Shown: positions 33,552-42,376 of the stretch, piece by piece | Layout: every line of letters begins with the position of its first letter | Position numbering within the stretch: position 1 is the first letter of the stretch | Source of the DNA: Bradyrhizobium sp. 149 | GTDB taxonomy: Bacteria; Pseudomonadota; Alphaproteobacteria; Rhizobiales; Xanthobacteraceae | DNA: 64,000 nt | Direction of reading: 5' to 3' | NCBI RefSeq assembly: GCF_023073915.1 | Contig: NZ_JADPKK010000022.1 | Location: 1,860,001-1,924,000, forward strand | The notes under the pieces: generated by a model | Seen by the model: the letters and a program-made list of their open reading frames with translations, nothing else | Database searches by the model: none | Told to the model about the DNA's origin: nothing | Made by a program: the position numbers and the translations under genes

Positions 33552-35717
33552 ATGAAACGCGTCGACGCCCACGGATTGAAGATCGCTCCCGTCCTGTTCG
33601 ATTTCGTTGCCAAGGAAGCGGCCCCGAAAACCGGGATCGCGCCGGATGCGTTCTGGGCCGGGCTTGCCGCCATCATCAGGGAGCTGGGGCCGAAGAACCG
33701 CGCGCTGCTGGCGGTGCGCGACACGCTGCAGGCCAAGATCGACGACTGGCACCGCGCCAACAAGGGCAAGGCGTTCGACCTCAATGCCTATACCGCCTTC
33801 CTGAAGGAGATCGGCTATCTCGTCCCGGAGCCGGCGACGCAGAAGGTCGAGACCGCCAATGTGGACGAGGAGATCGGCAAGATCTGCGGCCCGCAGCTCG
33901 TCGTGCCCCTGACCAATGCACGCTACGCGCTGAACGCGGCGAATGCGCGCTGGGGCTCGCTCTATGACGCCTTCTACGGCACCGACGCGATCCCGCACGA
34001 TCCGTCCGAGAGCGGCAAGGGCTACAACAAGGCGCGCGGCGACAAGGTGATCGCAAAAGCGAAAGCCTTCCTTGATGCCGCCGTGCCGCTGGCGACCGGC
34101 AGCCACACCGACGTTACCGCCTATAGCGTGGTCGCAGGCCAGCTCGCGGTGAAGCTGAAGAGCGGCAACGCCACCGCGCTGAAGGAGGCCGCGCAATTCG
34201 CGGGCTTCCAGGGCGATGCCGCCGCACCGAGCGCGGTGCTGCTCGCCAACAACGGCCTGCATGTCGAGGTGAAGATCGACCGCACCAGCGCGATCGGCAA
34301 GAACGATCCGGCCGGCGTCGCGGACGTGATCATGGAATCCGCGGTCTCCACCATCCTCGACATGGAGGATTCGGTCGCCGCGGTCGATGCCGAGGACAAG
34401 GTGCTGGTCTATCGCAACACGCTAGGCCTGATGAACGGCACCCTGTCGGCCGATTTCGAGAAAGCCGGCAAGACGCTGACGCGCTCGCTCAATGCCGACC
34501 GCAGCTACAAGACGCCCGACGGCAAGGGCGAGATCAAGCTGCACGGCCGCAGCCTGCTCTTGATGCGCAATTGCGGTCACCACATGTTCACCGACGCGGT
34601 GCTGGACGAAAACGGCGAGGAGATTCCGGAAGGCCTGCTCGACGCCGCCGTCTCCGGGCTTCTGGCCGTGCATGACTTGAAGGGCAATTCAAAGGTCAAG
34701 AACAGCCGCACCGGCTCGGCCTATATCGTCAAGCCAAAGATGCACGGCCCCGACGAGGTGTCGCTGACCTGCGAGATCTTCGACCGCGTCGAGAAGATGC
34801 TGTCGCTGCCCGAGAACACGCTCAAGGTCGGCATCATGGACGAGGAGCGGCGCACCACCGTCAACCTCAAGGCCTGCATCCAGCGCGCCTCCAAGCGCAT
34901 CATGTTCATCAACACCGGCTTCCTCGACCGCACCGGCGACGAGATCCACACCTCGATGGAAGCGGGTCCGATGATCCGCAAGAACGAGATGAAGGCGCAG
35001 GCCTGGATCAAGTCCTATGAGGACTGGAACGTCGATACGGGCCTGACCTGTGGCCTGCCGGGCCATGCCCAGATCGGCAAGGGCATGTGGGCCGCGCCGG
35101 ACAAGATGGCGGACATGCTTGCCCAGAAGCTTGCCCATCCGCAGGCCGGTGCCACCACCGCCTGGGTGCCCTCGCCGACGGCAGCGACGCTGCACGCGCT
35201 GCACTACCACCAGGTCAACGTCACCGCGCGCCAGCAGGAGCTCACCAAGGGCGGACCGCGGGCAAAACTCTCCGACATCCTCACCATTCCGGTGTCGAAG
35301 TCGAACTGGGCGCCCGACGACGTCAAGCAGGAGATCGACAACAACTGCCAGGGCATTCTGGGCTATGTCGTGCGCTGGATCGACCAGGGCGTCGGCTGCT
35401 CCAAGGTGCCTGACATCCACGATGTCGGCCTGATGGAAGACCGCGCCACCTTGCGCATCTCCAGCCAGCACCTCGCCAACTGGCTGCACCAGGGCGTCAT
35501 CACCGAAGCGCAGGTGATGGAATCACTCAAGCGCATGGCGGTGGTGGTCGACAAGCAGAACGCCGGCGATCCCATCTACAAGCCGATGGCGCCCGCCTTC
35601 GACGGTGTCGCGTTCAAGGCGGCCTGCGACCTCGTCTTCAAGGGACGCGAGCAGCCGAACGGCTACACCGAATACATCCTCACCGCCCGCCGCCGCGAGG
35701 CCAAAGCTGTTGGCTGA
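33552..35717 (+). CDS. glcB: Malate synthase G
   Basis: This 721-residue protein matches malate synthase G in length and sequence: STILDMEDSVAAVDAEDKVL, GLMNGTLSADFEKAGKTLTR, VGIMDEERRTTVNLKACIQR and TGFLDRTGDEIHTSMEAGPM. It condenses glyoxylate and acetyl-CoA to malate in the glyoxylate bypass. Isocitrate lyase is not in this window. The gene has its own terminator 40 bp downstream and a 260-bp upstream gap with GC-rich stems, so it appears monocistronic. Confidence 0.96.
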   Translation: MKRVDAHGLKIAPVLFDFVAKEAAPKTGIAPDAFWAGLAAIIRELGPKNRALLAVRDTLQAKIDDWHRANKGKAFDLNAYTAFLKEIGYLVPEPATQKVETANVDEEIGKICGPQLVVPLTNARYALNAANARWGSLYDAFYGTDAIPHDPSESGKGYNKARGDKVIAKAKAFLDAAVPLATGSHTDVTAYSVVAGQLAVKLKSGNATALKEAAQFAGFQGDAAAPSAVLLANNGLHVEVKIDRTSAIGKNDPAGVADVIMESAVSTILDMEDSVAAVDAEDKVLVYRNTLGLMNGTLSADFEKAGKTLTRSLNADRSYKTPDGKGEIKLHGRSLLLMRNCGHHMFTDAVLDENGEEIPEGLLDAAVSGLLAVHDLKGNSKVKNSRTGSAYIVKPKMHGPDEVSLTCEIFDRVEKMLSLPENTLKVGIMDEERRTTVNLKACIQRASKRIMFINTGFLDRTGDEIHTSMEAGPMIRKNEMKAQAWIKSYEDWNVDTGLTCGLPGHAQIGKGMWAAPDKMADMLAQKLAHPQAGATTAWVPSPTAATLHALHYHQVNVTARQQELTKGGPRAKLSDILTIPVSKSNWAPDDVKQEIDNNCQGILGYVVRWIDQGVGCSKVPDIHDVGLMEDRATLRISSQHLANWLHQGVITEAQVMESLKRMAVVVDKQNAGDPIYKPMAPAFDGVAFKAACDLVFKGREQPNGYTEYILTARRREAKAVG

Positions 35718-35758
35718 CCAGGCGGCCCGCTGATAGCCAGCCGACTAGCAACACCAGA

Positions 35759-35780
35759 AGCCCCGGCTCGCGCCGGGGCT
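35759..35780. terminator. Bidirectional rho-independent terminator after glcB
   Basis: A perfect 9-bp stem agccccggc / gccggggct with a 4-base loop is followed on the plus strand by tcttcgttt and on the minus strand by TCTGG. It sits between the convergent glcB and small membrane protein genes, and serves glcB best. Confidence 0.7.
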
Positions 35781-35807
35781 TCTTCGTTTGCGGCAGCACC
35801 GCGCCCG

Positions 35808-35978
35808 CTAGAACACTGCCAGATATTTCAGCAGCGACACGATACCGATGATGATGACGATAATGCGCGCGATCTGCTTGGCGCGGCCGTCCATCGGCAG
35901 CATGTTGATGAGGTAAAGTACGAGAATGACGACGAGAAAGGTGACGAGTACGCCGACCAACATTGCGAGGACCCCCAT
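35808..35978 (-). CDS. Thivi_2564-like small membrane protein (56 residues)
   Basis: The sequence MGVLAMLVGVLVTFLVVILV, then LYLINMLPMDGRAKQIARII and VIIIGIVSLLKYLAVF, gives two membrane helices separated by a short loop with PMDG. That loop and size match the Thivi_2564 family of tiny inner-membrane proteins, function unknown. A perfect EcfG-type promoter lies 26 bp upstream of the start, so it is likely a general-stress gene. Start could instead be the internal ATG at 35963. Confidence 0.8.
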   Translation of the reverse strand: MGVLAMLVGVLVTFLVVILVLYLINMLPMDGRAKQIARIIVIIIGIVSLLKYLAVF

Positions 35979-36003
35979 TCAGGCCAATTGCTGACGATGT
36001 CTT

Positions 36004-36028
36004 AACGTTCAACTCCCGCGCCGGTTCC
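36004..36028 (-). promoter_or_regulatory. EcfG (general stress) promoter of the small membrane protein gene
   Basis: On the minus strand GGAAC is followed by exactly 16 bases and CGTT, the alphaproteobacterial EcfG consensus. Transcription would start about 7 bases downstream, leaving a leader of about 20 bases before the 56-residue gene. Confidence 0.7.
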
Positions 36029-36236
36029 ATCGAGGCAACCCACTGCAACTTCTAGTAAATACGTACTTCTACGATCAACGGGGCCGCCTAAAACTTTACC
36101 CTTTTCCTTTCAGATGCGGTCACCGTTTTGGCCCTGAGCCGCAAACGGCGTGCGATTGCCTGGTCTTACGGGCCCCTTCTTTTCCGATGTTGCCGGGGCG
36201 ACTTCACGAACTTTGCAATGGGAATTGGGGACTTCA

Positions 36237-38330
36237 ATGCTGAATCGTCTGACCGTATCCGCGCTGCTGAAGGCGGTGATCGCGATCACGTCGGTCTGTG
36301 TGGTGATCGCACTCTCGCTCACCGCCTACGAGTCCTGGGATCGCCTGAAGACCGCCAACCGCATCTCGCAGATCGCCGACACGTCCGCCGACCTGTTCAA
36401 GGCGATGCACAATCTGCGCACCGACCGCTCGACCACCTTCCGCCTCCTCAATGCGACCGAGCCGATGGACGGCGAGATCGAGAAATATCTGCGCGCCCTG
36501 CGCGATGCCCAAATGCCCGCCATGGCGCGCGCGCTCGAGCTGCTGCCGACCATCGACTTTCCGCAATCGGGCACGCTGGTGCCGGAGCTCGCGCGCCTCT
36601 ACAAGCTGCTGACCGAGGAGCAGAAGCAGTTCTGGGAGGACGTTGCCAAGTCCAAGGAGCAGCGCCGCGCCGGCCTGCCCAAGGAATACATGGAAACGAC
36701 CCAGGGCCTGCTCGACGTTCTCGACAAGCTCTCGAACACGTTGGCCGCCACCGTCAATCACCAGGACGCGGCGATCGACCAGCTGCTGTCGATCAAGCAG
36801 AGCGCTTGGCTGCTGCGCAACACCGCAGGCGAAGCTTCGCTGATCGTCTCGACCGGCCTCAACGCCGGCAAAATCTCGCCGGAGACCCGCTACGCCTACA
36901 CCCAATATGTCGGCGGCACGGCCGCGATGTGGAAGGCGCTGGAATTGTCGACGTCCGGCATGCAGTTGCCGGCGGGGCTCGCCTCCGCGATGGCCTCTGC
37001 CAAGACCTCTTATTTCGAGCCGCAATATCTGGCCTTGCGCGACCGCCTCGCGGATGCGCTGGTCAAGGGCGAGAAGCCCGAGATGACGGCGAACCAATGG
37101 AGCCCGCTCACGGTCGGACGCATGGCCAGCGCGGTCGCGGTGGCGGAAGCGGCCCTCGACGCCGCCAAGGTCCATACGCAGGAGCAGCGCGGCGCCGCCC
37201 AGCGCGCACTGATGGTGCAGCTCACGCTGCTGGCGCTCGCCCTCGGGCTCGCCGTCGGCGCGATCATGCTGGTCAGCCGCCGCGTCATCACTCCGCTCAA
37301 CACGATCAGGGACGCCATGCTGAAGGTCGCCGGCGGCGACCTTGCCGTCGACAGCGGCTATCTCGATCGCCAGGACGAGATCGGCGCGCTTGCCGGCGCG
37401 CTGGAGACCTTCAAGCAGCAGGCCAACGAGAAGCTCAAGATCGAGGCGCAGGAGCACGAACGCAATGTGGGCGCCTCCGCCCGCCAGCGCGCGGTCGAGG
37501 CCTATGTCGGCGAGTTCGAGGGCGCGGTGCGCAAGACGCTCGGCGAATTGAGCGAGGCCTCCGGGGAGATGCGCAAGACCTCGGACGATCTCTCCGCGGT
37601 GTCGCGCCAGACCAACGACCGTGTGCAGGTCGCCGGCAAGGCTTCCAATGACGCCTCGACGAGCGTCGACAGCGTCGCCGCCGCCGCCGAAGAGCTCAGC
37701 GCCTCGATCAACGACATCAGCCAGCAGGCGGCGCATGCCGCAGGCATCGCCAGCCGCGCCGTGACCCAGGCGCGCGAGACCGACGGCACGGTGCAGGGAC
37801 TCCAGAAATCGGCCGGCCGCATCGGCGAGGTCGTCGGCATGATCAACACCATTGCGCAGCAGACCAATTTGCTCGCGCTCAACGCCACGATCGAGGCGGC
37901 CCGCGCCGGCGAAGCTGGCCGCGGCTTTGCCGTGGTCGCCTCCGAGGTGAAGTCGCTGGCGAGCCAGACCGCCAAGGCGACCGAGGAGATCTCCGAGCAG
38001 ATCGCCGACATCCAGAAGGTCGCGGGCGACGCCATCAGCGCGATCCAGACCATCGGCGGCATCATCGGCGAAGTGAACGAGGTCGCCACCGCGATTGCCG
38101 CCGCCGTGCAGGAACAGGGTGCGGCCACGCAAGAGATCACCCGCAGCACGCAATTTGCGGCGCAGGGCACCAGGAACGTCTCGGACAACATCACCGGCGT
38201 GAAATCCAATGCGGACGCGGCTGCCGCCGCCGCCGACAACGTGAAGCACGCCTCCGAGATGCTGGAGAGCCAGAGCCGCCAGCTCGGCCATGAGGTCAGC
38301 GACTTCCTCGGCAAGATCCGCGCCGCGTAA
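36237..38330 (+). CDS. Methyl-accepting chemotaxis protein, tandem copy 1
   Basis: This 697-residue chemoreceptor has TM1 (about 12-32), a long helical periplasmic part (about 33-330), TM2 (about 332-352), HAMP (355-405) and a cytoplasmic signalling domain. The hairpin tip is within FAVVASEVKSLASQTAKATE. No C-terminal CheR/CheB-binding pentapeptide is present. The start with TTGGGGA six bases upstream is preferred over 36150, and its MLNRLTVSALLK start matches copy 2. Ligand unknown. It forms a tandem pair with the next gene, which has the same length. Confidence 0.92.
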   Translation: MLNRLTVSALLKAVIAITSVCVVIALSLTAYESWDRLKTANRISQIADTSADLFKAMHNLRTDRSTTFRLLNATEPMDGEIEKYLRALRDAQMPAMARALELLPTIDFPQSGTLVPELARLYKLLTEEQKQFWEDVAKSKEQRRAGLPKEYMETTQGLLDVLDKLSNTLAATVNHQDAAIDQLLSIKQSAWLLRNTAGEASLIVSTGLNAGKISPETRYAYTQYVGGTAAMWKALELSTSGMQLPAGLASAMASAKTSYFEPQYLALRDRLADALVKGEKPEMTANQWSPLTVGRMASAVAVAEAALDAAKVHTQEQRGAAQRALMVQLTLLALALGLAVGAIMLVSRRVITPLNTIRDAMLKVAGGDLAVDSGYLDRQDEIGALAGALETFKQQANEKLKIEAQEHERNVGASARQRAVEAYVGEFEGAVRKTLGELSEASGEMRKTSDDLSAVSRQTNDRVQVAGKASNDASTSVDSVAAAAEELSASINDISQQAAHAAGIASRAVTQARETDGTVQGLQKSAGRIGEVVGMINTIAQQTNLLALNATIEAARAGEAGRGFAVVASEVKSLASQTAKATEEISEQIADIQKVAGDAISAIQTIGGIIGEVNEVATAIAAAVQEQGAATQEITRSTQFAAQGTRNVSDNITGVKSNADAAAAAADNVKHASEMLESQSRQLGHEVSDFLGKIRAA

Positions 38331-38530
38331 GCGAGGCAGCGTAAACCGGCCGCGCCGTGAAGGCATGACACCCGTAATTTTACGGCAGCAGCGCTGCCTA
38401 AGTTTTTACTCTTTGCGGGCCAAATGACTGCACGCGCGCGCCGCAAGGCATCCGCGTTTGCTGCGCGCATCCCCTTGTTCGAAGTTCGGGGCTGCCGTCC
38501 ATGACCTTCGAAACGCTACCCGGGTGTCCG

Positions 38531-40624
38531 ATGCTCAATCGCCTGACCGTATCCACGCTGCTGAAGGCGGTAATATTCTCCACTGCACTCGTCGTCGTCA
38601 TCGGGTTCTCGATCAGCGCATGGAGCTCATGGGTCCGGCTTCAGCAGGCCAGCCGGATGGTCGCCATAGCCGCGGCCTCGGCCGACGGGTTCAAGGCCAT
38701 GGCGAACATCCGGGCCGACCGCTCGACCACCAACCGCCAGTTGACCACCGACATCCAGATCGACTCCGAGATCGAAAAATACATCCGTGGTATTCGCGAC
38801 GAGCTGATGCCGGCCCTGGGGCGCGCAATCGACATTCTTCCCTCGATCGACATTCCGCAGCGTGACGCGATCGTCGCCGATCTGGCGCGGCTGAACAAGG
38901 CACTGCTGGCGCAGCAAGCCGAGTTCTGGACCGAAGTCGCCAAGCCCAAGGCGTCACGCCGGGTTGCGCTTGCCAAGGAATATCTCGAGAGCGAGGACGG
39001 GCTGACGAGCATTCTTGAAAAATTGTCGCCCGTGCTCGCAGCCAGCGTCAATCACCAGGACGCCACGATCGACCAGCTTCTGATGATCAAGCAGATGGCC
39101 TGGCTGCTGCGCCAGAACGCCGGCGAATCATCCGTTGTCGTCGGCAATGCCTTGACCAGCGGCAAAGTCGCGCCGGAGGCCCAGCTCGCCTTCACGAAAT
39201 TCGTCGGGGCGACGGAGGCGGCCTGGAGCGCGATCGAGCTGGCCGCCACCGGCATGCAACTGCCGCCGGCGCTGTCCGCGTCCATGGCGGACACCAAGTC
39301 GGTCTATTTCGACCCGCAATATACCGGCACGCGTGATGGCATCATCGCGACGGTGGCGAAGGGCGAGAAGCCCTCGATGACTGCCAATCAGTGGAGCCCC
39401 TTCTCGGTCGGCCGCATGGCAAGCGCGATCAAGCTCGCCGATGCCGCGCTTGCCGCAGCCAGGGAACATGCCTCTGCCCAACGCGCCGGCGCGCAGCAAT
39501 GGCTGCTGATCCAATTGGCCCTGCTCGCCGCAGCGATCGTCCTGACCGGCGCCGCGATACTCGCGGTCAGCCGCCGCGTGATCACGCCGCTGCACCGAAT
39601 TCGCGATGCCATGCTCAAGGTTGCCGGTGGCGACCTCACCGTCGACAGCGGCTATCTCGCTCGCCATGACGAGATCGGCTCCCTCGCCGGTGCGCTTGAG
39701 ACCTTCAAGCAGCAGGCGATCGACAAGCTCAAGATCGAGGAGCAGGAGCGCGAGCGCAACGCCGGCGCCGCCACGCGCCAGCGCGCGATGGAGACCTATG
39801 TCGGCGAGTTCGAGGGCGTCGTACGCAAATCACTGGGTGAACTGAGCGAGGCCTCCGGCGAGATGCGCAAGACCTCGGGTGACCTCTCCGCGGTATCGCG
39901 CCAGACCAACGAACGCGTCGAGGTCGCCGGCAAGGCGTCCAATGATGCTTCCATGAGCGTCGACAGCGTCGCGGCCGCCGCCGAGGAGCTTTCCGCCTCG
40001 ATCAACGACATCAGCCAGCAGGCCGCGCACGCCGCAGGCATCGCCAGCCGCGCCGTCAACCAGGCGCGTGAAACCGACAGCACCGTCCAGGGACTGGCGC
40101 AATCCGCGGGACGCATCGGCGAGGTCGTGGGTCTCATCAACACCATCGCGGCACAGACCAATTTGCTGGCGCTGAATGCCACGATCGAGGCCGCGCGCGC
40201 CGGCGAAGCGGGACGCGGGTTTGCAGTTGTGGCATCCGAGGTGAAGTCATTGGCGAGCCAGACCGCCAAGGCGACGGAGGAGATTTCGGAGCAGATCGCC
40301 GACATCCAGAAGGTCGCCGGCGATGCCATCACCGCGATCCAGGTGATCGGCGGCATCATCGGCGAGGTCAATGAAGTCGCTACCGCCATCGCCGCCGCCG
40401 TGCAGGAGCAGGGCGCGGCGACCCAGGAGATCACCCGTAGCACGCAATTCGCAGCGCAAGGCACCAAGAACGTCGCGGCGAATATCACCGGCGTAAAGGC
40501 CGACGCCGACACCGCAGCCGGAGCCGCCGAAAACGTCAAGCAGGCCTCCGAAATGCTGGAGACGCAGAGCCGCCAGCTCGGTCATCAGGTCAGCGATTTC
40601 CTGGGCAAGATCCGGGCGGCGTAG
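38531..40624 (+). CDS. Methyl-accepting chemotaxis protein, tandem copy 2
   Basis: This second 697-residue chemoreceptor is collinear with its neighbour: MLNRLTVSTLLKAVI start, periplasmic helices, TM2, HAMP and a nearly identical signalling domain. The sensor halves differ more (for example IQIDSEIEKYIRGIRDELMP against MDGEIEKYLRALRDAQMP). This is a duplication with divergence in ligand sensing. The start was set by homology to copy 1; an in-frame ATG lies 30 bases upstream. The 200-bp spacer shows faint similarity to the region upstream of copy 1. Confidence 0.92.
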   Translation: MLNRLTVSTLLKAVIFSTALVVVIGFSISAWSSWVRLQQASRMVAIAAASADGFKAMANIRADRSTTNRQLTTDIQIDSEIEKYIRGIRDELMPALGRAIDILPSIDIPQRDAIVADLARLNKALLAQQAEFWTEVAKPKASRRVALAKEYLESEDGLTSILEKLSPVLAASVNHQDATIDQLLMIKQMAWLLRQNAGESSVVVGNALTSGKVAPEAQLAFTKFVGATEAAWSAIELAATGMQLPPALSASMADTKSVYFDPQYTGTRDGIIATVAKGEKPSMTANQWSPFSVGRMASAIKLADAALAAAREHASAQRAGAQQWLLIQLALLAAAIVLTGAAILAVSRRVITPLHRIRDAMLKVAGGDLTVDSGYLARHDEIGSLAGALETFKQQAIDKLKIEEQERERNAGAATRQRAMETYVGEFEGVVRKSLGELSEASGEMRKTSGDLSAVSRQTNERVEVAGKASNDASMSVDSVAAAAEELSASINDISQQAAHAAGIASRAVNQARETDSTVQGLAQSAGRIGEVVGLINTIAAQTNLLALNATIEAARAGEAGRGFAVVASEVKSLASQTAKATEEISEQIADIQKVAGDAITAIQVIGGIIGEVNEVATAIAAAVQEQGAATQEITRSTQFAAQGTKNVAANITGVKADADTAAGAAENVKQASEMLETQSRQLGHQVSDFLGKIRAA

Positions 40625-40640
40625 GGCAACACACACTCGA

Positions 40641-40668
40641 TGTCGTCCTGGCGAAAGCCAGGACGACA
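40641..40668. repeat. Short palindrome tgtcgtcctgg-cgaaag-ccaggacgaca, copy 2
   Basis: A perfect 11-bp inverted repeat (tgtcgtcctgg / ccaggacgaca) with a 6-base loop follows the second chemoreceptor gene and precedes the convergent DUF2865 stop. It differs from the copy at 16526-16551 by one loop base and one added pair. Confidence 0.8.
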
Positions 40669-40684
40669 TTGGAGGAAGTTCACC

Positions 40685-41338
40685 CTATTCCTTCGCCACC
40701 ACCGGCACCTGGCGGAATTTTGCGCGCACCGAGTCGGGCAGCGGAGAGAAGTTCATCGCCACGCCGCGGCGGTCGTTGGCATTGCGGCTGGCGACCACCA
40801 GGCCATCGGCACCCGCGACGATGTCGCCCTTGCGCAAGGTGGGATCGTCGTCGACCTTGACCTGGGCGAGCCCGGCCGGATCTTTGCCGTTGCAGGTGCA
40901 GCCTGCAACGATCTCGTTGCGGTAACGGAAGGCGTTGGGCAGGTCGGAATAGGATTTACCCTTGTCCGTCGTGGCGTCGTCGATATTGCTGCCATAGACC
41001 AGCGAGGTTTCCGAGGTCGGGCAGAAGCTCTTGCAGGACTGCGCCTTGCTCTCGGCATCGTTTCCCTGCGCCGGGAAATAACGTCCGTCGCAGCCGCGCA
41101 CGCAATAGGCCGTGCCGCCGCCATAGGAGGCCCGCTGGCGCGGCGTGTCGTAGCGCGGCGTGTCATCGGTCTGGAACGGCATGCGAATTTCCGGCGCCGC
41201 CCGCCCGCGAAAGCCGCCAAACAGCGCCGAGAAGAAGTCCTCCGCATGCGCCGATGGCGTAACCGCGAGGCCGAAGGAGGCGACGGCGAATAATGCCGCC
41301 GCGCCACCGGCGAGTTTGCCGATCGAACGTCTCTTCAT
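40685..41338 (-). CDS. DUF2865 domain-containing secreted protein
   Basis: This 217-residue protein has a signal peptide (1 to about 32, ending SAHA-ED) and a cysteine-rich domain: GGTAYCVRGCDGRYFPAQGN, AQSCKSFCPTSETSLVYGS and IVAGCTCNGKDP. These are DUF2865 hallmarks, a family of periplasmic proteins in Rhizobiales with no known function. The six to seven cysteines suggest disulfides. It lies 17 bp downstream of the L,D-transpeptidase gene on the same strand, so co-transcription and a cell-envelope role are likely. Confidence 0.85.
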   Translation of the reverse strand: MKRRSIGKLAGGAAALFAVASFGLAVTPSAHAEDFFSALFGGFRGRAAPEIRMPFQTDDTPRYDTPRQRASYGGGTAYCVRGCDGRYFPAQGNDAESKAQSCKSFCPTSETSLVYGSNIDDATTDKGKSYSDLPNAFRYRNEIVAGCTCNGKDPAGLAQVKVDDDPTLRKGDIVAGADGLVVASRNANDRRGVAMNFSPLPDSVRAKFRQVPVVAKE

Positions 41339-41355
41339 GTGACCTCACTCGACTC

Positions 41356-42168
41356 TCAGTTTACGGCCGACGTGGAAATGTTCAGCGCCTGCCGGCCCGA
41401 GGGCAGCGCCGTCACGGCCGGACGCTTGCGCATGGGATCGCTGCCTTTCGCCATCAGCGGCGCGTTCTTCGGCAGAACTACGACCTTGGCGCCGACATTG
41501 ACGCGGCTGAACAGGTCGGTGACGTCCTCGTTGGTCATGCGGATGCAGCCGGACGAGACGAACTTGCCGATTGTGGTGGGATCGTTGGTGCCGTGGATGC
41601 GATATTCGCTCGAACCGAGATACATCGCGCGCGCGCCGAGCGGATTGCCGGGGCCGCCGGCGACGAAGCGCGGCAGATAGGGCTGGCGCGCGATCATCTC
41701 CGCCGGCGGATGCCAGTCCGGCCATTCCGCCTTGCGGCTGACGGTCTGCACGCCGGACCAGGTGAAGCCCTCGCGGCCGACACCGACGCCATAACGGATG
41801 GCGCGGCCTTGGCCGAGCACGTAATAGAGATAAGTGTTGTTGGTATCGATGACGATGGTACCGGCCGGCTCGCTCCGGTCGAAGCTGACAATCTGCTTGC
41901 GCAGGCGATCGGGCAGCGCGGCATCCTCGTCGGAGGCCTGCGACTCCTGACTCGTATAGCCCGGGCTTCCATAGCCCCGGTTTGCATAAGCCTGGCTTGC
42001 ATAAGGCTGCGAAGAGCCCTGATCCTGCGGGTAGGTCTGATCGTGGGAATAGGTATAACCCAGCGTCTGCGCGCTTGCGGCGCCGAACGGCATTGCCAGC
42101 AGAGCGGAGGCAAACGCGGTGATGCGACGCGGCGAAAACCGTCGTCGAGCTGCAGAGAACTTCGTCAT
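41356..42168 (-). CDS. L,D-transpeptidase (YkuD family)
   Basis: This 270-residue secreted enzyme has a signal peptide (about 1-33), a Tyr/Gln/Ser-rich linker (about 35-80) and a YkuD domain (about 102-235). The active-site motif is IHGTNDPTTIGKFVSSGCIR with His192 and Cys208. It should form 3-3 peptidoglycan crosslinks or attach proteins to the wall, and resists most beta-lactams by family habit. A GGAAC-N17-CGTT promoter lies 48 bp upstream, so it is probably stress-induced. The DUF2865 gene follows. Confidence 0.92.
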   Translation of the reverse strand: MTKFSAARRRFSPRRITAFASALLAMPFGAASAQTLGYTYSHDQTYPQDQGSSQPYASQAYANRGYGSPGYTSQESQASDEDAALPDRLRKQIVSFDRSEPAGTIVIDTNNTYLYYVLGQGRAIRYGVGVGREGFTWSGVQTVSRKAEWPDWHPPAEMIARQPYLPRFVAGGPGNPLGARAMYLGSSEYRIHGTNDPTTIGKFVSSGCIRMTNEDVTDLFSRVNVGAKVVVLPKNAPLMAKGSDPMRKRPAVTALPSGRQALNISTSAVN

Positions 42169-42216
42169 GTGCTGCCCCGTTGGATGCCTGCATCAGGGTG
42201 ATGCGCTGGTCCAGTC

Positions 42217-42242
42217 AACGCGGTCGCGCCGATACAAGTTCC
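42217..42242 (-). promoter_or_regulatory. EcfG promoter of the L,D-transpeptidase gene
   Basis: On the minus strand GGAAC is followed by 17 bases and CGTT, within the accepted 16/17 spacing of the EcfG consensus. The -10 half lies about 48 bases before the L,D-transpeptidase ATG. It is back-to-back with the plus-strand site at 42302-42326. Confidence 0.65.
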
Positions 42243-42301
42243 GCGGCCGGACGCAGCAGCCAAGTCACAGTCAAGCGAGCGTTTCTTCACGAAGCCGCGA
42301 T

Positions 42302-42326
42302 GGAACCCGCAGGGCGTCTGGACGTT
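42302..42326 (+). promoter_or_regulatory. EcfG promoter of the AI-2E family permease gene
   Basis: GGAAC, 16 bases, then CGTT: an exact EcfG-type match. Transcription would start near 42333, about 44 bases before the GTG start codon. It rules out translation of the in-frame extension that begins at 42119. Confidence 0.7.
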
Positions 42327-42376
42327 CTCCCCTCGTCATGGGCGCGCGACCGCAGGCTCCGTGCCGGAGAGGTATT

